This document shows positions 1 through 9,685 of a stretch of DNA of 64,000 nucleotides, piece after piece. Location: the NCBI RefSeq assembly GCF_030689305.1, contig NZ_JAUYVM010000002.1, forward strand, positions 248,001 through 312,000, written 5' to 3'. A program made the position numbers and the translations under genes. The notes beneath the pieces were generated by a model. That model had not been told where the DNA came from and searched no databases. It worked only from the letters and a program-made list of their open reading frames with translations. Position 1 is the stretch's first letter. Each line of letters starts with the position of its first letter. Source of the stretch: Vibrio penaeicida (GTDB lineage Bacteria > Pseudomonadota > Gammaproteobacteria > Enterobacterales > Vibrionaceae).

Positions 1-263
1 CCATTAGGAGCGGGAATAAGAGGCAGCTCTTGGTGTATTTTCGTTGTTTGCTGATCCGAACGTGCTGAAACATAATCGCCATTTGGCAGAGAGATGGTGG
101 CAAACACTTTCCACTTGGCTGAGATACCCGACCCATTAGCAGGCTCTGTTGGTTGAGTGGGCGCGGGGGTTGGTGTCACTGGATTGGTGGTTGTTTCTGA
201 GCCGGACCCTCCGCCACAGGCAGTGAGACCTAATAAAACCGTAGTAACTAGCAACTTTTTCAT
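1..263 (-). CDS. Putative lipoprotein, N-terminal part (runs off the left edge)
   Basis: Reading the minus strand from ATG at 263 gives an open frame of 87 codons to the window edge. It begins MKKLLVTTVLLGLTAC, a lipoprotein signal peptide with an LTAC lipobox, followed by a Gly/Ser/Thr/Pro-rich linker of about 25 residues and then the start of a folded domain. The product is probably anchored in the outer membrane. The domain is too short here to assign a family. Upstream (403-441) lies an inverted repeat resembling the ROK sites found near nagB, so the gene may belong to the same sugar regulon; that is inference. Confidence 0.75.
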   Translation of the reverse strand, partial: MKKLLVTTVLLGLTACGGGSGSETTTNPVTPTPAPTQPTEPANGSGISAKWKVFATISLPNGDYVSARSDQQTTKIHQELPLIPAPN

Positions 264-402
264 TGTTCTTCCGAGTTAGGTTAACGGCTCAGCAATGACG
301 TTTTTGGGGAAAGTTGAGCCTTATATGAAACTTGGAAGCAGCGTAATTTTGAGAATGTTAATTTCGCATTAAATTGGCATAAATAGTCACTAATGCAATC
401 CT

Positions 403-441
403 TTACACAGAATCAATATTTATAAAGTGTGAACTGTGTAA
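403..441. promoter_or_regulatory. Inverted repeat TTACACAG / CTGTGTAA
   Basis: TTACACAG at 403-410 and CTGTGTAA at 434-441 are perfect inverted copies separated by 23 nt, in the non-coding stretch 264-511 between the lipoprotein start and the 3' end of the uxuB-like gene. The half-sites match those of the ROK-type palindromes at 4577 and 4603. It is a possible operator for the lipoprotein gene. Nothing else was seen in 264-511. Confidence 0.35.
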
Positions 442-511
442 GAAAAGACCCTAAGCTTGTTGGTGATAATGTTATGTGGCAGTCACTTGTATTGCCAGAC
501 CTAGCGATTAG

Positions 512-1930
512 TTAGGACACGTTGAACCTTTTCAGCGTGTTTTTCGCACCATGTTGTGCGATGGATTCATACGCATTCCTGATCCCTGCAACGGCGGTAT
601 CGTTGTGGATTAATTGAGCGCCGAACACGTCCTCCATCTGAACAAATTGTTCGACCAGAATGTTAGGTTGGGCGCTTTTGTGAATAGTATCGAACTGTGC
701 TGATTTTGGATCCTTAACTTCAAATCTTTCTCCACTGTCGTCCACTCCGCTTACGTATCGTATCCAAGCTGCGATCGCCAAATAGTAATCGTCACAGTTT
801 TGATCGGCTTGCAAGCGAAGTGTGAAAGGAGCAAGGATCCGTTGCGGCAATTTCTGGCTACCATCCATCGCGATTTGCCAGGTTTTATGTTTCAGTTGAG
901 TATTGCGAAAACGCTCGATAAGCGACTCTTTATACACTTCCAATTCATGTTGAGGCATTTGTAACGTTTGCGCTTGCGATGTCATGAGCCGTCGAACCGC
1001 TATCTCGAAGTCTTTGTTTTGAATCGTCTCCGCCACCGTTTTGTAACCTGCTAAGTAACCCAAATAGGCAATGAAAGAATGCGCCCCATTGAGCATTCTC
1101 AATTTCATGTCTTCGTAGGGCGTGACATCCTCAACAAATTGAGCACCCGCCATTTCCCAGTTTGGTTTGCCATAACGGAAGTTATCTTCTATCACCCACT
1201 GGCTAAAAGGTTCGGTGATGATGCCGCAGGGGTCGTATTCTCCCACGATACGATCGATTTCTTGTTGGGTTTCGTTGGTGACGGCTGGCGTAATTCGATC
1301 AACCATTGATGATGGAAAAGTGACTTCTCGGTCTATCCAAAGCGCGAGTTCGGGGGAAACCAACTCGGCAAATTGCGTCACCGCGTTTTGAACGGCTTCT
1401 CCATTATTTGGGATATTGTCGCAAGAAAGTACCGTTACCCCTTCTAAATTTCGTTCAAATCGCCTTCTCAAAGATTCCACAATGTAACCAATTGCCGAAC
1501 GTGGGGAACTGGGCTTGGCTAAGTCATGCAGAATGAGAGGGTCACTTGTATCTAATTGCCTAGATTGAGGGTTTATGCAATACCCTTTTTCAGTAATGGT
1601 GAGCGAGATGATGTGGGTATCGATTGACGCCATCGTATCCAAGATCGCGTCTTTGCCATGAATCGTAGGATGCAGAGCGTTGCTAATGGATTGAATTTTA
1701 GTGATATTCGCACCGCCGTCCCCCTTAGCAATGACAGAGTATTGATAATTTTGCTCCGTTAGAGCCGATATCATTGGCTGTCCGCTAAATAGGCTTACCA
1801 CACACGTCCCCCACGGATCTTTAGCATCCATTGCCTCGTGAGAATAAACCGCTTGGTGTGCACGATAGAACGCCCCAAACCCTAAATGAACAACCTTTGT
1901 CGGTACGCTTTTGACGATTTCAGAGCTCAT
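512..1930 (-). CDS. uxuB: Fructuronate reductase / mannitol dehydrogenase family (UxuB-like)
   Basis: Predicted NAD-dependent cytoplasmic oxidoreductase of 472 residues that would interconvert D-fructuronate and D-mannonate in hexuronate catabolism. An N-terminal Rossmann segment (GFGAFYRAH, residues 17-25), the mannitol dehydrogenase signature FPSSMVDRITPAV (205-217) and the catalytic region with K276, N281 and H284 (KLRMLNGAH) are all present, and the length is normal. It is divergent from uxuA across an 89-bp gap holding a large inverted repeat, and the two products catalyse consecutive steps. The polyol specificity within this family varies, so a mannitol or arabinitol dehydrogenase is the alternative; the uxuA neighbour favours UxuB. 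Confidence 0.85.
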   Translation of the reverse strand: MSSEIVKSVPTKVVHLGFGAFYRAHQAVYSHEAMDAKDPWGTCVVSLFSGQPMISALTEQNYQYSVIAKGDGGANITKIQSISNALHPTIHGKDAILDTMASIDTHIISLTITEKGYCINPQSRQLDTSDPLILHDLAKPSSPRSAIGYIVESLRRRFERNLEGVTVLSCDNIPNNGEAVQNAVTQFAELVSPELALWIDREVTFPSSMVDRITPAVTNETQQEIDRIVGEYDPCGIITEPFSQWVIEDNFRYGKPNWEMAGAQFVEDVTPYEDMKLRMLNGAHSFIAYLGYLAGYKTVAETIQNKDFEIAVRRLMTSQAQTLQMPQHELEVYKESLIERFRNTQLKHKTWQIAMDGSQKLPQRILAPFTLRLQADQNCDDYYLAIAAWIRYVSGVDDSGERFEVKDPKSAQFDTIHKSAQPNILVEQFVQMEDVFGAQLIHNDTAVAGIRNAYESIAQHGAKNTLKRFNVS

Positions 1931-1951
1931 ATTTTCACCAGTGGTATTTAC

Positions 1952-1988
1952 AAAATAATTAATAACAGGTTATGTTATTAATTATTTT
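1952..1988. promoter_or_regulatory. 16-bp perfect inverted repeat between uxuB and uxuA
   Basis: Arms 1952-1967 (AAAATAATTAATAACA) and 1973-1988 are exact reverse complements around a 5-nt centre (GGTTA). The element sits in the divergent promoter region, so it is a likely operator controlling both genes. The AT-rich core suggests a GntR/UxuR-like or similar dimeric regulator, but no such regulator is adjacent. Confidence 0.6.
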
Positions 1989-2019
1989 CAATCAAGCGAT
2001 CATTCAAATGGAGTGAGTT

Positions 2020-3210
2020 ATGGAACAGACTTGGCGCTGGTACGGGCCGGAAGATCCCGTGTCTTTACAAGATATTAGGCAAGCAGGTGCGACAGGAATC
2101 GTCACTGCATTACACCATATCCCTAATGGAGAGGTATGGAGCGTTGAAGAGATCAAGATCAGAAAAAATCAAATAGAAAGCGCTGGGTTAACGTGGTCGG
2201 TTGTAGAAAGTGTGCCCGTGCATGAAGACATAAAACTCCGAACAGATGAATGGAAACAATGGGTTGAAAACTATAAGAAAACCCTAGAAAACCTCGCAAT
2301 ATGTGGCATTGATACCGTGTGCTACAACTTTATGCCAGTTCTGGATTGGACACGGACAGACTTGGGATATGAGCTGCCTGATGGCTCAAAGGCGTTGCGG
2401 TTTGACCACACACTGTTTTCTGTATTTGAGCTGCACATTCTGAAACGAGAGGGAGCCGCTCAGCAGTACAGTGAAGCTGAACAAGCAGCTGCTCGTGACG
2501 TGTTTTCTCAAATGCATCAAGACGATATTGATAAGCTAACGGCAAACATCATAGCTGGACTTCCGGGGGCAGAAGAAGGGTATACACTGGATGAGTTTCG
2601 CGCTCACCTTTCCCGTTACGATGGAATCGACAAGGAGGCTCTTCGTTCTAACCTTAAACTATTCCTTGATGCACTCATGTCAATATGCGAACAGCATAAT
2701 ATCAAAATGGCGATTCACCCCGACGATCCTCCGCGACCCATTTTGGGGCTCCCAAGAATTGTATCAACCATTGAAGATATGACTTGGCTGGCGGAATCTG
2801 TTCCAAGTGAAAATAATGGCTTTACCTTTTGTACAGGTTCCTACGGTGTTCGAGCAGACAATGATTTGGTGAGTATGATTAACGCCTTTCACAACCGGGT
2901 ATTTTTCACGCACCTGCGTTCGACTCAGAGAGAATCTAACCCGCAAAGTTTCCATGAAGCTGCCCATTTGGAGGGGGACGTGGATATGTATTCGGTAGTG
3001 TTGGCACTTTTGAAAGAAGAGTCCCGAAGGCGAGGAAATGGCAATAACCGTTCCATTCCTATGCGCCCAGATCACGGGCACCAGATGATAGACGATTTGA
3101 ACAAATCGACTAACCCTGGCTACTCGTGCATAGGTCGCTTAAAAGGGCTCGCTGAATTCCGTGGGCTAGAGCTCGGCATCAAGCGGATGTTAGAGTCGAG
3201 CAATGTCTAA
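2020..3210 (+). CDS. uxuA: Mannonate dehydratase UxuA
   Basis: Dehydrates D-mannonate to 2-keto-3-deoxy-D-gluconate, the step after UxuB in glucuronate catabolism. The 396-residue protein has the UxuA N-terminus ([20 protein letters not shown]), the metal-binding HPDDPP at 233-238, and the His-rich C-terminal motif RPDHGHQM. The ATG follows GGAG by 7 nt. Its stop codon overlaps the stop of the convergent ROK gene (3207-3210). No uronate isomerase (uxaC) or KDG kinase/aldolase lies in the window, so the pathway must be completed elsewhere. Confidence 0.95.
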   Translation: MEQTWRWYGPEDPVSLQDIRQAGATGIVTALHHIPNGEVWSVEEIKIRKNQIESAGLTWSVVESVPVHEDIKLRTDEWKQWVENYKKTLENLAICGIDTVCYNFMPVLDWTRTDLGYELPDGSKALRFDHTLFSVFELHILKREGAAQQYSEAEQAAARDVFSQMHQDDIDKLTANIIAGLPGAEEGYTLDEFRAHLSRYDGIDKEALRSNLKLFLDALMSICEQHNIKMAIHPDDPPRPILGLPRIVSTIEDMTWLAESVPSENNGFTFCTGSYGVRADNDLVSMINAFHNRVFFTHLRSTQRESNPQSFHEAAHLEGDVDMYSVVLALLKEESRRRGNGNNRSIPMRPDHGHQMIDDLNKSTNPGYSCIGRLKGLAEFRGLELGIKRMLESSNV

Positions 3211-4430
3211 CGGCTTTTTAATCGCGTGAGTATTTCAGTTTGAAATAGCGGCGAAAGCGCGCCAAATAGTTCATCCGCTTTGGCGCGCTGACCGACATGC
3301 AGCGAAACCTCCCTTGATACAAATTTGGGTAGTTTTTCGGCAAAACGTTGCTCTAAACGTTTGAATATTTCTGGGCTTTGCGCAAAAGGACCGGTAATCA
3401 CGATCTGTTGAGGAAACAGAACCAAAAACGCATTCATTAGTGTGGCGCTCATTAGCTCTATTGCTTGGTTTATCACGGGTAAATCGGTGATCTCTTTATC
3501 ATTGAACATCTCCTCGAACCCTGCTTCGTTGGCTGGAACATTTTGAATGTGTGCTTCCAGCTCCCCTTCAATTGCGCGAAGAGAGGCAACCGATTCCACC
3601 GTGACCAGTTTCTCTCCTATAAAAATGGACGTTTGCCCCAGTTCGCCAAAACCACCTATGGGGGTATGAAGTACTTGTCCGCGCAACGCATAGGATGTTC
3701 CGATCCCGTAACCCCAATGAATATTCAGCACTGAATCTTTCTTGTTTTCTGGGTGGCGAAGTAAACGAGCTCGTAATTCGTTGTTGAGGTTTTTAGCTAT
3801 TTTAACGGGCAGTTTGGTGTTGTTAGAAAGAGGTTCGAAAGATAGGTTGGTTACTTCAGGCCAACGATTGGCGTAGACCCAACTCACCTTATCTTCATCC
3901 ACTAAGCCCGGTAATGAACAGGTGATGCCCACAATGTGGGACTCTGGAGACGACTGGATTAAGGTATTTGCCAGTGTTTCAAACTGATTCAATATTTGTT
4001 GGTTTGAAAGCTCGTGGTCGTTAAGCGTTTTTGAAGACGAACCAACAACTTCGCCCTTCAAGTTAATAAGATGCGCATAAATGGTCAGTGAATCGATGGT
4101 AATGACAATACCCGACAGCGCGTTAGGCTGAACGCGTAAAAACACTTCAGGTCGCCCTGGCTTCGATGGATTAATGGTTCGATCTTCGATAACCAAACCC
4201 AGTTCAATAAGCTCCCCAACCAGTTCAGTCACCGTCGCGGGGCGCAATCTGTATTCTTGGCTTAAGCTTTTTCTAGTAGGTGCTGGCTGGCTAAAAATGG
4301 CACGTAATAGCTGGTTTTTCCGTTTGTCAGAAAGTTGGCTCAATTGCGAATCGAGTTGTTCCAATGATGTCGCGAGACGTTCACAAAAAGAGAGGTTAGT
4401 CGACGTTTTTGAGGTTGATGCAGACGGCAT
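3207..4430 (-). CDS. ROK-family transcriptional regulator (NagC/Mlc-like)
   Basis: 407 residues: an N-terminal winged helix-turn-helix (about 35-100) followed by a ROK sugar-kinase-like domain. It is divergent from nagB, so it most likely represses nagBA and the transporter genes. In NagC and Mlc the ROK domain carries a Cys-rich zinc site (CxCGxxGC). Here the equivalent stretch reads GELGQTS (262-268) with no cysteines, so the usual zinc site is missing. The catalytic role of ROK kinases is not expected. Palindromes TTACA-N5-TGTAA in the divergent gap are its probable operators. Effector is probably an amino-sugar phosphate (inference). Confidence 0.85.
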   Translation of the reverse strand: MPSASTSKTSTNLSFCERLATSLEQLDSQLSQLSDKRKNQLLRAIFSQPAPTRKSLSQEYRLRPATVTELVGELIELGLVIEDRTINPSKPGRPEVFLRVQPNALSGIVITIDSLTIYAHLINLKGEVVGSSSKTLNDHELSNQQILNQFETLANTLIQSSPESHIVGITCSLPGLVDEDKVSWVYANRWPEVTNLSFEPLSNNTKLPVKIAKNLNNELRARLLRHPENKKDSVLNIHWGYGIGTSYALRGQVLHTPIGGFGELGQTSIFIGEKLVTVESVASLRAIEGELEAHIQNVPANEAGFEEMFNDKEITDLPVINQAIELMSATLMNAFLVLFPQQIVITGPFAQSPEIFKRLEQRFAEKLPKFVSREVSLHVGQRAKADELFGALSPLFQTEILTRLKSR

Positions 4431-4576
4431 AAATGGTGATTTCCTTCAAATTTTTGCCATTCAATTATGGGATTGGCAACGACGTGAATCTGGCTAGGAC
4501 CTTGTCTTTTATCCAATAAAAAACAAATAGTTGAAAGTAGCGCCTATCCGCTTTTTCTAAAAGCTCACTTATATAA

Positions 4577-4591
4577 TTACACATTGTGTAA
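4577..4591. promoter_or_regulatory. Putative ROK operator 1 (TTACACATTGTGTAA)
   Basis: A perfect palindrome around a single central base in the divergent gap between the ROK regulator and nagB. Together with the site at 4603 (centres 26 bp apart) it forms a larger perfect repeat TAATTACAC ... GTGTAATTA. NagC-like proteins bind paired AT-rich palindromes, so this is a likely operator. Confidence 0.55.
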
Positions 4592-4602
4592 AAAATAGTT
4601 AT

Positions 4603-4617
4603 TTACAGCAAGTGTAA
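4603..4617. promoter_or_regulatory. Putative ROK operator 2 (TTACAGCAAGTGTAA)
   Basis: Same TTACA-N5-TGTAA layout as operator 1, located 72-86 bp before the nagB start. A third copy lies at 9686-9700 before the second TRAP operon. Confidence 0.5.
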
Positions 4618-4688
4618 TTAATGACAGATTTGTGTTTAAAGAATGAACATGTGATTCGCACATAACCAGATTTGTGGAGTAAGAAATA

Positions 4689-5444
4689 ATGGAATTATCT
4701 AGATGGTTAGACGAAGCATCTATGGGGGCAGCAGCTGCCCAGCACGGAGCGCAGCTCGTTCAACAAGCTATTGAAAAGAAAGGGCATGCTAACGTGATTT
4801 TGGCTACGGGCACCAGCCAGTTTTCAATGCTTTCTAATTTGATCGTTGACGCAGGAATTGATTGGTCAAAGGTATCCATTTTCCATCTCGACGAATATGT
4901 GGGCTTGAGTGATGAACACCCGGCTAGCTTTAGACGTTATCTGAGAGAGCGAGTTGCCGATAAACTGCTAGGTCTTCATTCCATCACTTATGTCAGTGGA
5001 GATGCGTCTCCCCTTCATGAAGAATTAACAAAGCTCAACGAGAAGATGGTCGCAGTAAGTATCGACGTTGCGTTTGTTGGAATTGGTGAAAACGGTCACT
5101 TAGCGTTTAATGATCCACCCGCTGACTTTGAGGTGACCACGCCGTACATCCAAGTTGAATTAGATGAAGCATGTCGAGAACAGCAGTTAGGCGAAGGATG
5201 GTTTGCTTCATTGGAAGAGGTTCCTACCCACGCGATATCTATGTCTATTCAGCAGATTCTGAAAAGTGAACACATTATTTGTACCGTGCCATCGAAGAGG
5301 AAAGCGCAAGCTGTTCGAAACTGCTTAGAAGGAGAACTATCCGTTCTTCATCCGGCGTCTGTGTTGCAAAAGCACCCTTCTACATCCGTATTTTTGGACA
5401 ATGACGCCGCAAGCTTACTGAACCTAAGAGGTCGAGATGAGTAG
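4689..5444 (+). CDS. nagB: Glucosamine-6-phosphate deaminase family (NagB-like)
   Basis: Predicted cytoplasmic aldose-ketose isomerase/deaminase converting glucosamine-6-phosphate to fructose-6-phosphate and ammonia. The 251-residue protein has the catalytic DEYVGL motif (D68, E69) and the GENGHLAFNDPP motif with the ring-opening His near 137. RBS GGAG lies 8 nt before the ATG. It overlaps nagA by 8 bp. An AgaI-like deaminase acting on galactosamine-6-phosphate is the main alternative; the family does not separate these by simple motifs. Confidence 0.87.
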   Translation: MELSRWLDEASMGAAAAQHGAQLVQQAIEKKGHANVILATGTSQFSMLSNLIVDAGIDWSKVSIFHLDEYVGLSDEHPASFRRYLRERVADKLLGLHSITYVSGDASPLHEELTKLNEKMVAVSIDVAFVGIGENGHLAFNDPPADFEVTTPYIQVELDEACREQQLGEGWFASLEEVPTHAISMSIQQILKSEHIICTVPSKRKAQAVRNCLEGELSVLHPASVLQKHPSTSVFLDNDAASLLNLRGRDE

Positions 5445-6636
5445 CGCTAGTTTGAAAAGCCTGCTGGTCTATTCAGGTGATGATCGGCCTTTGATGCGAT
5501 ATCACATCAATGAATTAGGCATCATCTCTCGGATCACAAACGAAGTGCCGGCATTTTGTCTTGATATGAATAAGCAGGAATCCGTTGTTACTCCGGGGCT
5601 AGTGGATATTCAAATCAACGGGTTCAATGGGCTTGATTTTAATTCTTATGGTGTAACAGCCGAGAAGTTGGATAGCGCTTTGTCGGCAATGCTGGAATGT
5701 GGCGTGACCCGCTGCTTACCAACATTAATTTCGGCCGAAGAAAGCAAACTCTACCGCCTCCTTCAAGAGTTAGACGACGCCGTAAAGCAAAGTGCTTTGG
5801 GCAAAGAAATGGTTATGGGCTATCACATTGAAGGACCATTTTTGTCTCCAAAAGAGGGTTTTGTTGGAGCACATCCGAAAAAAGCGATGATTCCGGGTTC
5901 TGTTGCCATTGTTAAAAAAATGCAGTCGTTGTCTTCGAAGCCAATCAAGCTCATGACGGTTGCTCCTGAAATTGACGGCGTGATTGATCTGATTTCATTT
6001 CTCAAATCGGAAGGGATTACCGTAGCGTTAGGGCATACCAATGCAAGCTCAGAAAAAATAAGTGAAGCAGTAAACGCAGGCGCGATTCTTTCGACGCATT
6101 TAGGAAACGGTTTGGCGCATCAACTGCATAAGGTGGATAACCCACTGATGGCGCAATTGGCTCATGATGGTCTCTATGCCAGTTTCATTGCCGATGGGCT
6201 TCATGTGAAACCCGAAATGCTTAAGACGTGGTTGCGCGCAAAAACGTTACCACGTGCTGTTTTAACAACGGATGCGACAGCAGCTGGAGGATTATCGCAG
6301 CAACCGGGGCGTTACTGGTTGGGAGAAGCTGAGATTGAGCTTTGTTCCGATGGAGTGGTTCGCATTCCTGGTTCACCTTACTTTGCGGGTTCATCAGCAC
6401 GAATGGACAAAATGCTACGTGACACAATGAAGTGGTGTGATCTTACGATGTCTGAACTGCTCCAAATCACACGGCACAACCCGCTCCAATTGCTATCACA
6501 TTCAAACACATTGCCTAGAGTAGGGGATAGAGCAGAGTTTCTTGAATGGTCTTTAACCCCTGGTGGTCCATTTTTAATGGCTGCGTATTTAGGTAAGCAC
6601 TCGATCAGTCACACGATAAAAGAGAGCCACAAATAG
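5437..6636 (+). CDS. nagA: N-acetylglucosamine-6-phosphate deacetylase (NagA-like)
   Basis: Amidohydrolase-superfamily enzyme removing the acetyl group from GlcNAc-6-P (or GalNAc-6-P) to feed NagB. The 399-residue sequence carries the early GLVDIQINGF strand, metal-binding HIEGPF (E132), HTN and THLGN in the middle, and the catalytic Asp in LTTDATAAGG. The start overlaps the end of nagB, indicating translational coupling. No kinase or phosphotransferase gene is adjacent, so the 6-phosphate must come from an enzyme encoded elsewhere. Confidence 0.9.
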   Translation: MSSASLKSLLVYSGDDRPLMRYHINELGIISRITNEVPAFCLDMNKQESVVTPGLVDIQINGFNGLDFNSYGVTAEKLDSALSAMLECGVTRCLPTLISAEESKLYRLLQELDDAVKQSALGKEMVMGYHIEGPFLSPKEGFVGAHPKKAMIPGSVAIVKKMQSLSSKPIKLMTVAPEIDGVIDLISFLKSEGITVALGHTNASSEKISEAVNAGAILSTHLGNGLAHQLHKVDNPLMAQLAHDGLYASFIADGLHVKPEMLKTWLRAKTLPRAVLTTDATAAGGLSQQPGRYWLGEAEIELCSDGVVRIPGSPYFAGSSARMDKMLRDTMKWCDLTMSELLQITRHNPLQLLSHSNTLPRVGDRAEFLEWSLTPGGPFLMAAYLGKHSISHTIKESHK

Positions 6637-6752
6637 GCGATTAAGCGACACCGTGAAATGAATAAAGGAACAGGCGGCATGGCGAAAGCGTATCCCGCTC
6701 AATAACCCAATATTTGGCTTAGGAATAGCCGAGTAAACAAGGAGTATAGGAC

Positions 6753-7724
6753 ATGAAATGGACACTAACGAAAGGTTTAATTAGTTGCACAGTTGCAGCA
6801 ATACTGATGCCGAGCTTATCGATGGCAACAACGTTACGCTTGGCAGAAAACCAGCCGGAATCCAACCCCGTTACCGTGGCGATGCATAAGTTTGCCGAGC
6901 TTGCATCCACATATTCAAACGGAGAGATAAAAGTCAAAGTGTTCTCGGGTGCTCAGTTAGGGCAAGAGGCTGAAACCATTGAGCAAACTCAAGCTGGGAT
7001 TATCGACTTAACTCGCGTAAACAGTGTGACTCTGGCGAACGTGTCTCCGAGTATCGGTGTGTTTACGCTTCCTTATATCTTTAAAAATGTGAAACACAAA
7101 TACCGTGTTTTAGATAGTGAAGTAGGTGATGAAGTTCGTGCCGATATGGCGAAATACGGCTTGATCGGTTTCGAATACATGGAAGCGGGAACCCGCAGTT
7201 TTTATACCACGAAAGACAACCCTGTAAACTCTATCGAAGACATGAAAGGGCTAAAGATCCGAGTTCAGAAATCACCTATTTCGATCAGCATGGTCAACCT
7301 TGTTGGCGGCGTAGCGACACCCATGAACTACGGTGAAGTGTTTTCTAGCTTACAAACAGGTGTGATCGATGGTGCTGAGAACGACTACGTTAGCTATCTA
7401 ACATCTGGTCACTATGAAGTTGCGCCAAACTATGTAGAAGATGGCCATTTGAGCCCACCCGCTATACTGATCATGAATAAAGCGAAATATGACTCCCTTC
7501 CTCAAAATCAGCGCGAAGCTATCTCTAGAGCAGCGAAGGAAGCGGCGATTTTTGAGCGAGACCTGATGATTCGCGCCAACATTGATGCAAAAAAGAAAGT
7601 GGTTGCAGCGGGTGTGAAAGTCACGGTTATCGACAATACACCTTTCCAAGAAGCGGTTCAGCCAGTGTATGAAGAATTTCCGAAACTGTTACCTCTTGTT
7701 AGCAAAATTAAGGCAGTGAAATAG
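6753..7724 (+). CDS. TRAP transporter solute-binding protein, DctP family (first system)
   Basis: Periplasmic receptor that captures a carboxylated substrate and delivers it to the DctQM membrane proteins. 323 residues with a signal peptide ending at SLSMA (about residue 25), then the DctP fold. The conserved carboxylate-binding Arg is visible in GLKIRVQ, and the LQTGVIDGAEND helix follows. RBS AAGGAG lies 8 nt before ATG. It lies 116 bp after nagA and probably belongs to the nag operon, suggesting a sugar acid or acidic amino sugar (for example a uronate). Substrate is inferred from context only. Confidence 0.88.
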   Translation: MKWTLTKGLISCTVAAILMPSLSMATTLRLAENQPESNPVTVAMHKFAELASTYSNGEIKVKVFSGAQLGQEAETIEQTQAGIIDLTRVNSVTLANVSPSIGVFTLPYIFKNVKHKYRVLDSEVGDEVRADMAKYGLIGFEYMEAGTRSFYTTKDNPVNSIEDMKGLKIRVQKSPISISMVNLVGGVATPMNYGEVFSSLQTGVIDGAENDYVSYLTSGHYEVAPNYVEDGHLSPPAILIMNKAKYDSLPQNQREAISRAAKEAAIFERDLMIRANIDAKKKVVAAGVKVTVIDNTPFQEAVQPVYEEFPKLLPLVSKIKAVK

Positions 7725-7730
7725 TGCGGA

Positions 7731-7801
7731 GTGCTTGCCTTAAACCGTAGGGTTACGTTGAAACATAGGGTTGTGATTGAACGTAGGGGTAAGGCAAGCA
7801 C
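7731..7801 (+). other. Intra-operon stem-loop with internal repeats between dctP and dctQ
   Basis: GTGCTTGCCTTA (7731-7742) and TAAGGCAAGCAC (7790-7801) are perfect inverted 12-mers around a 47-nt loop. The loop and arm contain three imperfect copies of a unit with core TAGGGT spaced about 18-19 nt apart. Position just after dctP suggests an mRNA processing or stability element giving more binding protein than membrane protein, a common arrangement in binding-protein operons. No U-tract, so not a simple terminator. Confidence 0.55.
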
Positions 7802-7819
7802 AAAGCTCTCGGAGCCAAA

Positions 7820-8305
7820 ATGATGAGTCTGCTAATAACGAAAATAAATCAAATTGTTGCATGGGTGGCTAATCGACTACTCGAATTGATTGTCGTGATA
7901 ACGGTCATGCAGGTTGTTTTACGATATGTATTCAATAAACCAACCAGTTGGTCTGAAGAAGTCGCTATGTTGTTTTTGGTGTGGTACGGAATGTTGTCTA
8001 TTGCTGTGGGAGTGAAAACGCATTCTCATGTTGCCATCACTTACTTGCGAGACAAAGCGCCAATCCCAATTGGTAAGTCACTCGATTACTTTGCCTATTT
8101 CTGTATTGCTGGCTTCTCTTTCATTCTACTAATGAATGCGCAAACGCTGGTAAACATTGCAGGAGCACAAATACTTCCTGCTTCCGGTTTGCCAAAGCAG
8201 CTACTTTATTACTCAGCCGTTGTTGGGGCTATTCTGACTCTTATTAATGCGATCACCAACATTGTGACGGGAGACGTAAGGGAAAAAGAAGAGGGATCTT
8301 TATGA
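7820..8305 (+). CDS. TRAP transporter small membrane protein, DctQ family (first system)
   Basis: 161 residues with four predicted membrane helices and the DctQ hallmarks near the first loop (VVLRYVFNKPTSWSEEVA). It partners the large DctM subunit encoded next, whose ATG overlaps this stop codon (ATGA at 8302-8305). The start could be 7820 or 7823 (two consecutive ATGs). Confidence 0.9.
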   Translation: MMSLLITKINQIVAWVANRLLELIVVITVMQVVLRYVFNKPTSWSEEVAMLFLVWYGMLSIAVGVKTHSHVAITYLRDKAPIPIGKSLDYFAYFCIAGFSFILLMNAQTLVNIAGAQILPASGLPKQLLYYSAVVGAILTLINAITNIVTGDVREKEEGSL

Positions 8306-9591
8306 GTGCGGATCAAGTAGGGATTGCGGTACTACTGGGTAGTTTTTTAACCTTAATGCTACTAAGAGTGCCTATTGCTTTTGCGCTAGGCATATCTTCA
8401 GTGCTTACCGCTTGGCAGTTGGACCTTCCACTGTTGCTTGTGGCGCAACGAATGGTCAACGGCATGTTCAGCTTTACGTTTCTTGCGGTGCCATTTTTTA
8501 TTCTCGTCGGCAGCATAATGACGGAAGGCGGGATTTCTGACCGATTGGTGCGTTTTTCAGAAGTGCTAGTAGGTCGATTTAGAGGCGGGATGGCACAGGG
8601 TAATGTGGTCGCCAGTACGTTCTTTGGTGGCATTTCGGGCTCTTCAGTGGCAGATGTGGCATCGATTGGGTCGTTTTTGATTCCAGCCATGAAGCGCAGT
8701 GGATACCCAGCGGAATACTCGGTAGCGGTTACTGTGACATCTTCTGTGCAGGGGGTATTGATTCCGCCAAGCCAGAATATGATTTACTACGCGTTGGCCG
8801 CTGGTGGGTTACCGATTAGCCAGCTGTTTGTCGCAGGTTATGTGCCAGGCATATTACTGAGTGTTTCCTTGATGATTCTGTGTGGATTATTGGCGATACG
8901 TCATGGTCACCCGCAAGGAAAAAAGTATTCGCTTAAAGAAGGGATAGCGATTACCAGCGAAGCTTCAATTGGGTTATTTACCATCGTTATTATTATCGGT
9001 GGGATAGTGTTAGGCATCTTTACCGCAACAGAGTCTGCGGCAGTTGCGGTGGCGTATGCGTTGTTAGTCACAGTACTGGTGTACAAAAGCGTCAACCGTA
9101 CTCAAATGAAGAAAATCATGAGCGACACCATGAAAACACTGTCGATGGTGATCGCGATTATCATGACTTCTTCTGCATTTGGTTATTTGTTGTCGTTCCT
9201 CAGCGTACCAAGTTTACTGGCTGATTTTATCTTGGGGCTATCCGATAACCCTTATGTGGTGCTGTTAGCCATCAACATACTGCTGCTGGTTTTGGGGATG
9301 TTAATGGACATGGGGGTGCTGATTCTTATCCTGACCCCCATTCTTTTACCCATAGCTAAAACCATAGGTGTCGACCCGATTCATTTTGGCATCATCATGC
9401 TGCTCAATTTAGGTATTGGCGTGTGTACTCCACCGGTTGGCACTTCACTGATGGTCGGGTGTGGAATAGGTAAGGTTAAAATAGAAACCACGGCTCGGCA
9501 CATGTTGCCTTTCTATTTGGCGATGGTTGTCGTGCTTATGCTGGTGACTTATATGCCTGCGATTACCTTGTGGTTGCCATCACTTCTGTAG
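8302..9591 (+). CDS. TRAP transporter large permease, DctM family (first system)
   Basis: 429-residue inner-membrane protein, the sodium-coupled translocation subunit. Family features are the FGGISGSSVADVASIGS stretch in the N-terminal half, the GVLIPPSQNMI loop, and LGIGVCTPPVGTSL near the C-terminus. Length and helix pattern (about 12 hydrophobic segments) are typical. It closes the first transporter unit; the 270-bp gap to the next gene contains a ROK-like palindrome. Confidence 0.93.
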   Translation: MSADQVGIAVLLGSFLTLMLLRVPIAFALGISSVLTAWQLDLPLLLVAQRMVNGMFSFTFLAVPFFILVGSIMTEGGISDRLVRFSEVLVGRFRGGMAQGNVVASTFFGGISGSSVADVASIGSFLIPAMKRSGYPAEYSVAVTVTSSVQGVLIPPSQNMIYYALAAGGLPISQLFVAGYVPGILLSVSLMILCGLLAIRHGHPQGKKYSLKEGIAITSEASIGLFTIVIIIGGIVLGIFTATESAAVAVAYALLVTVLVYKSVNRTQMKKIMSDTMKTLSMVIAIIMTSSAFGYLLSFLSVPSLLADFILGLSDNPYVVLLAINILLLVLGMLMDMGVLILILTPILLPIAKTIGVDPIHFGIIMLLNLGIGVCTPPVGTSLMVGCGIGKVKIETTARHMLPFYLAMVVVLMLVTYMPAITLWLPSLL

Positions 9592-9685
9592 TTTAAAAAT
9601 CTGTAAATTGTGGTTTTTTTGAAGCCTAGATAGCGAACCACTAGGCGTGGATTAGCTGGCTAGGCACAGGTGTAGGTTTATTTAT

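Noticed and set aside
8313..8690. 125-codon antisense ORF inside dctM; likewise 12208-12669
   Set aside because: Antisense shadows of conserved membrane protein genes; translations are low complexity in Thr/Ile/Asn/Pro and match no family.
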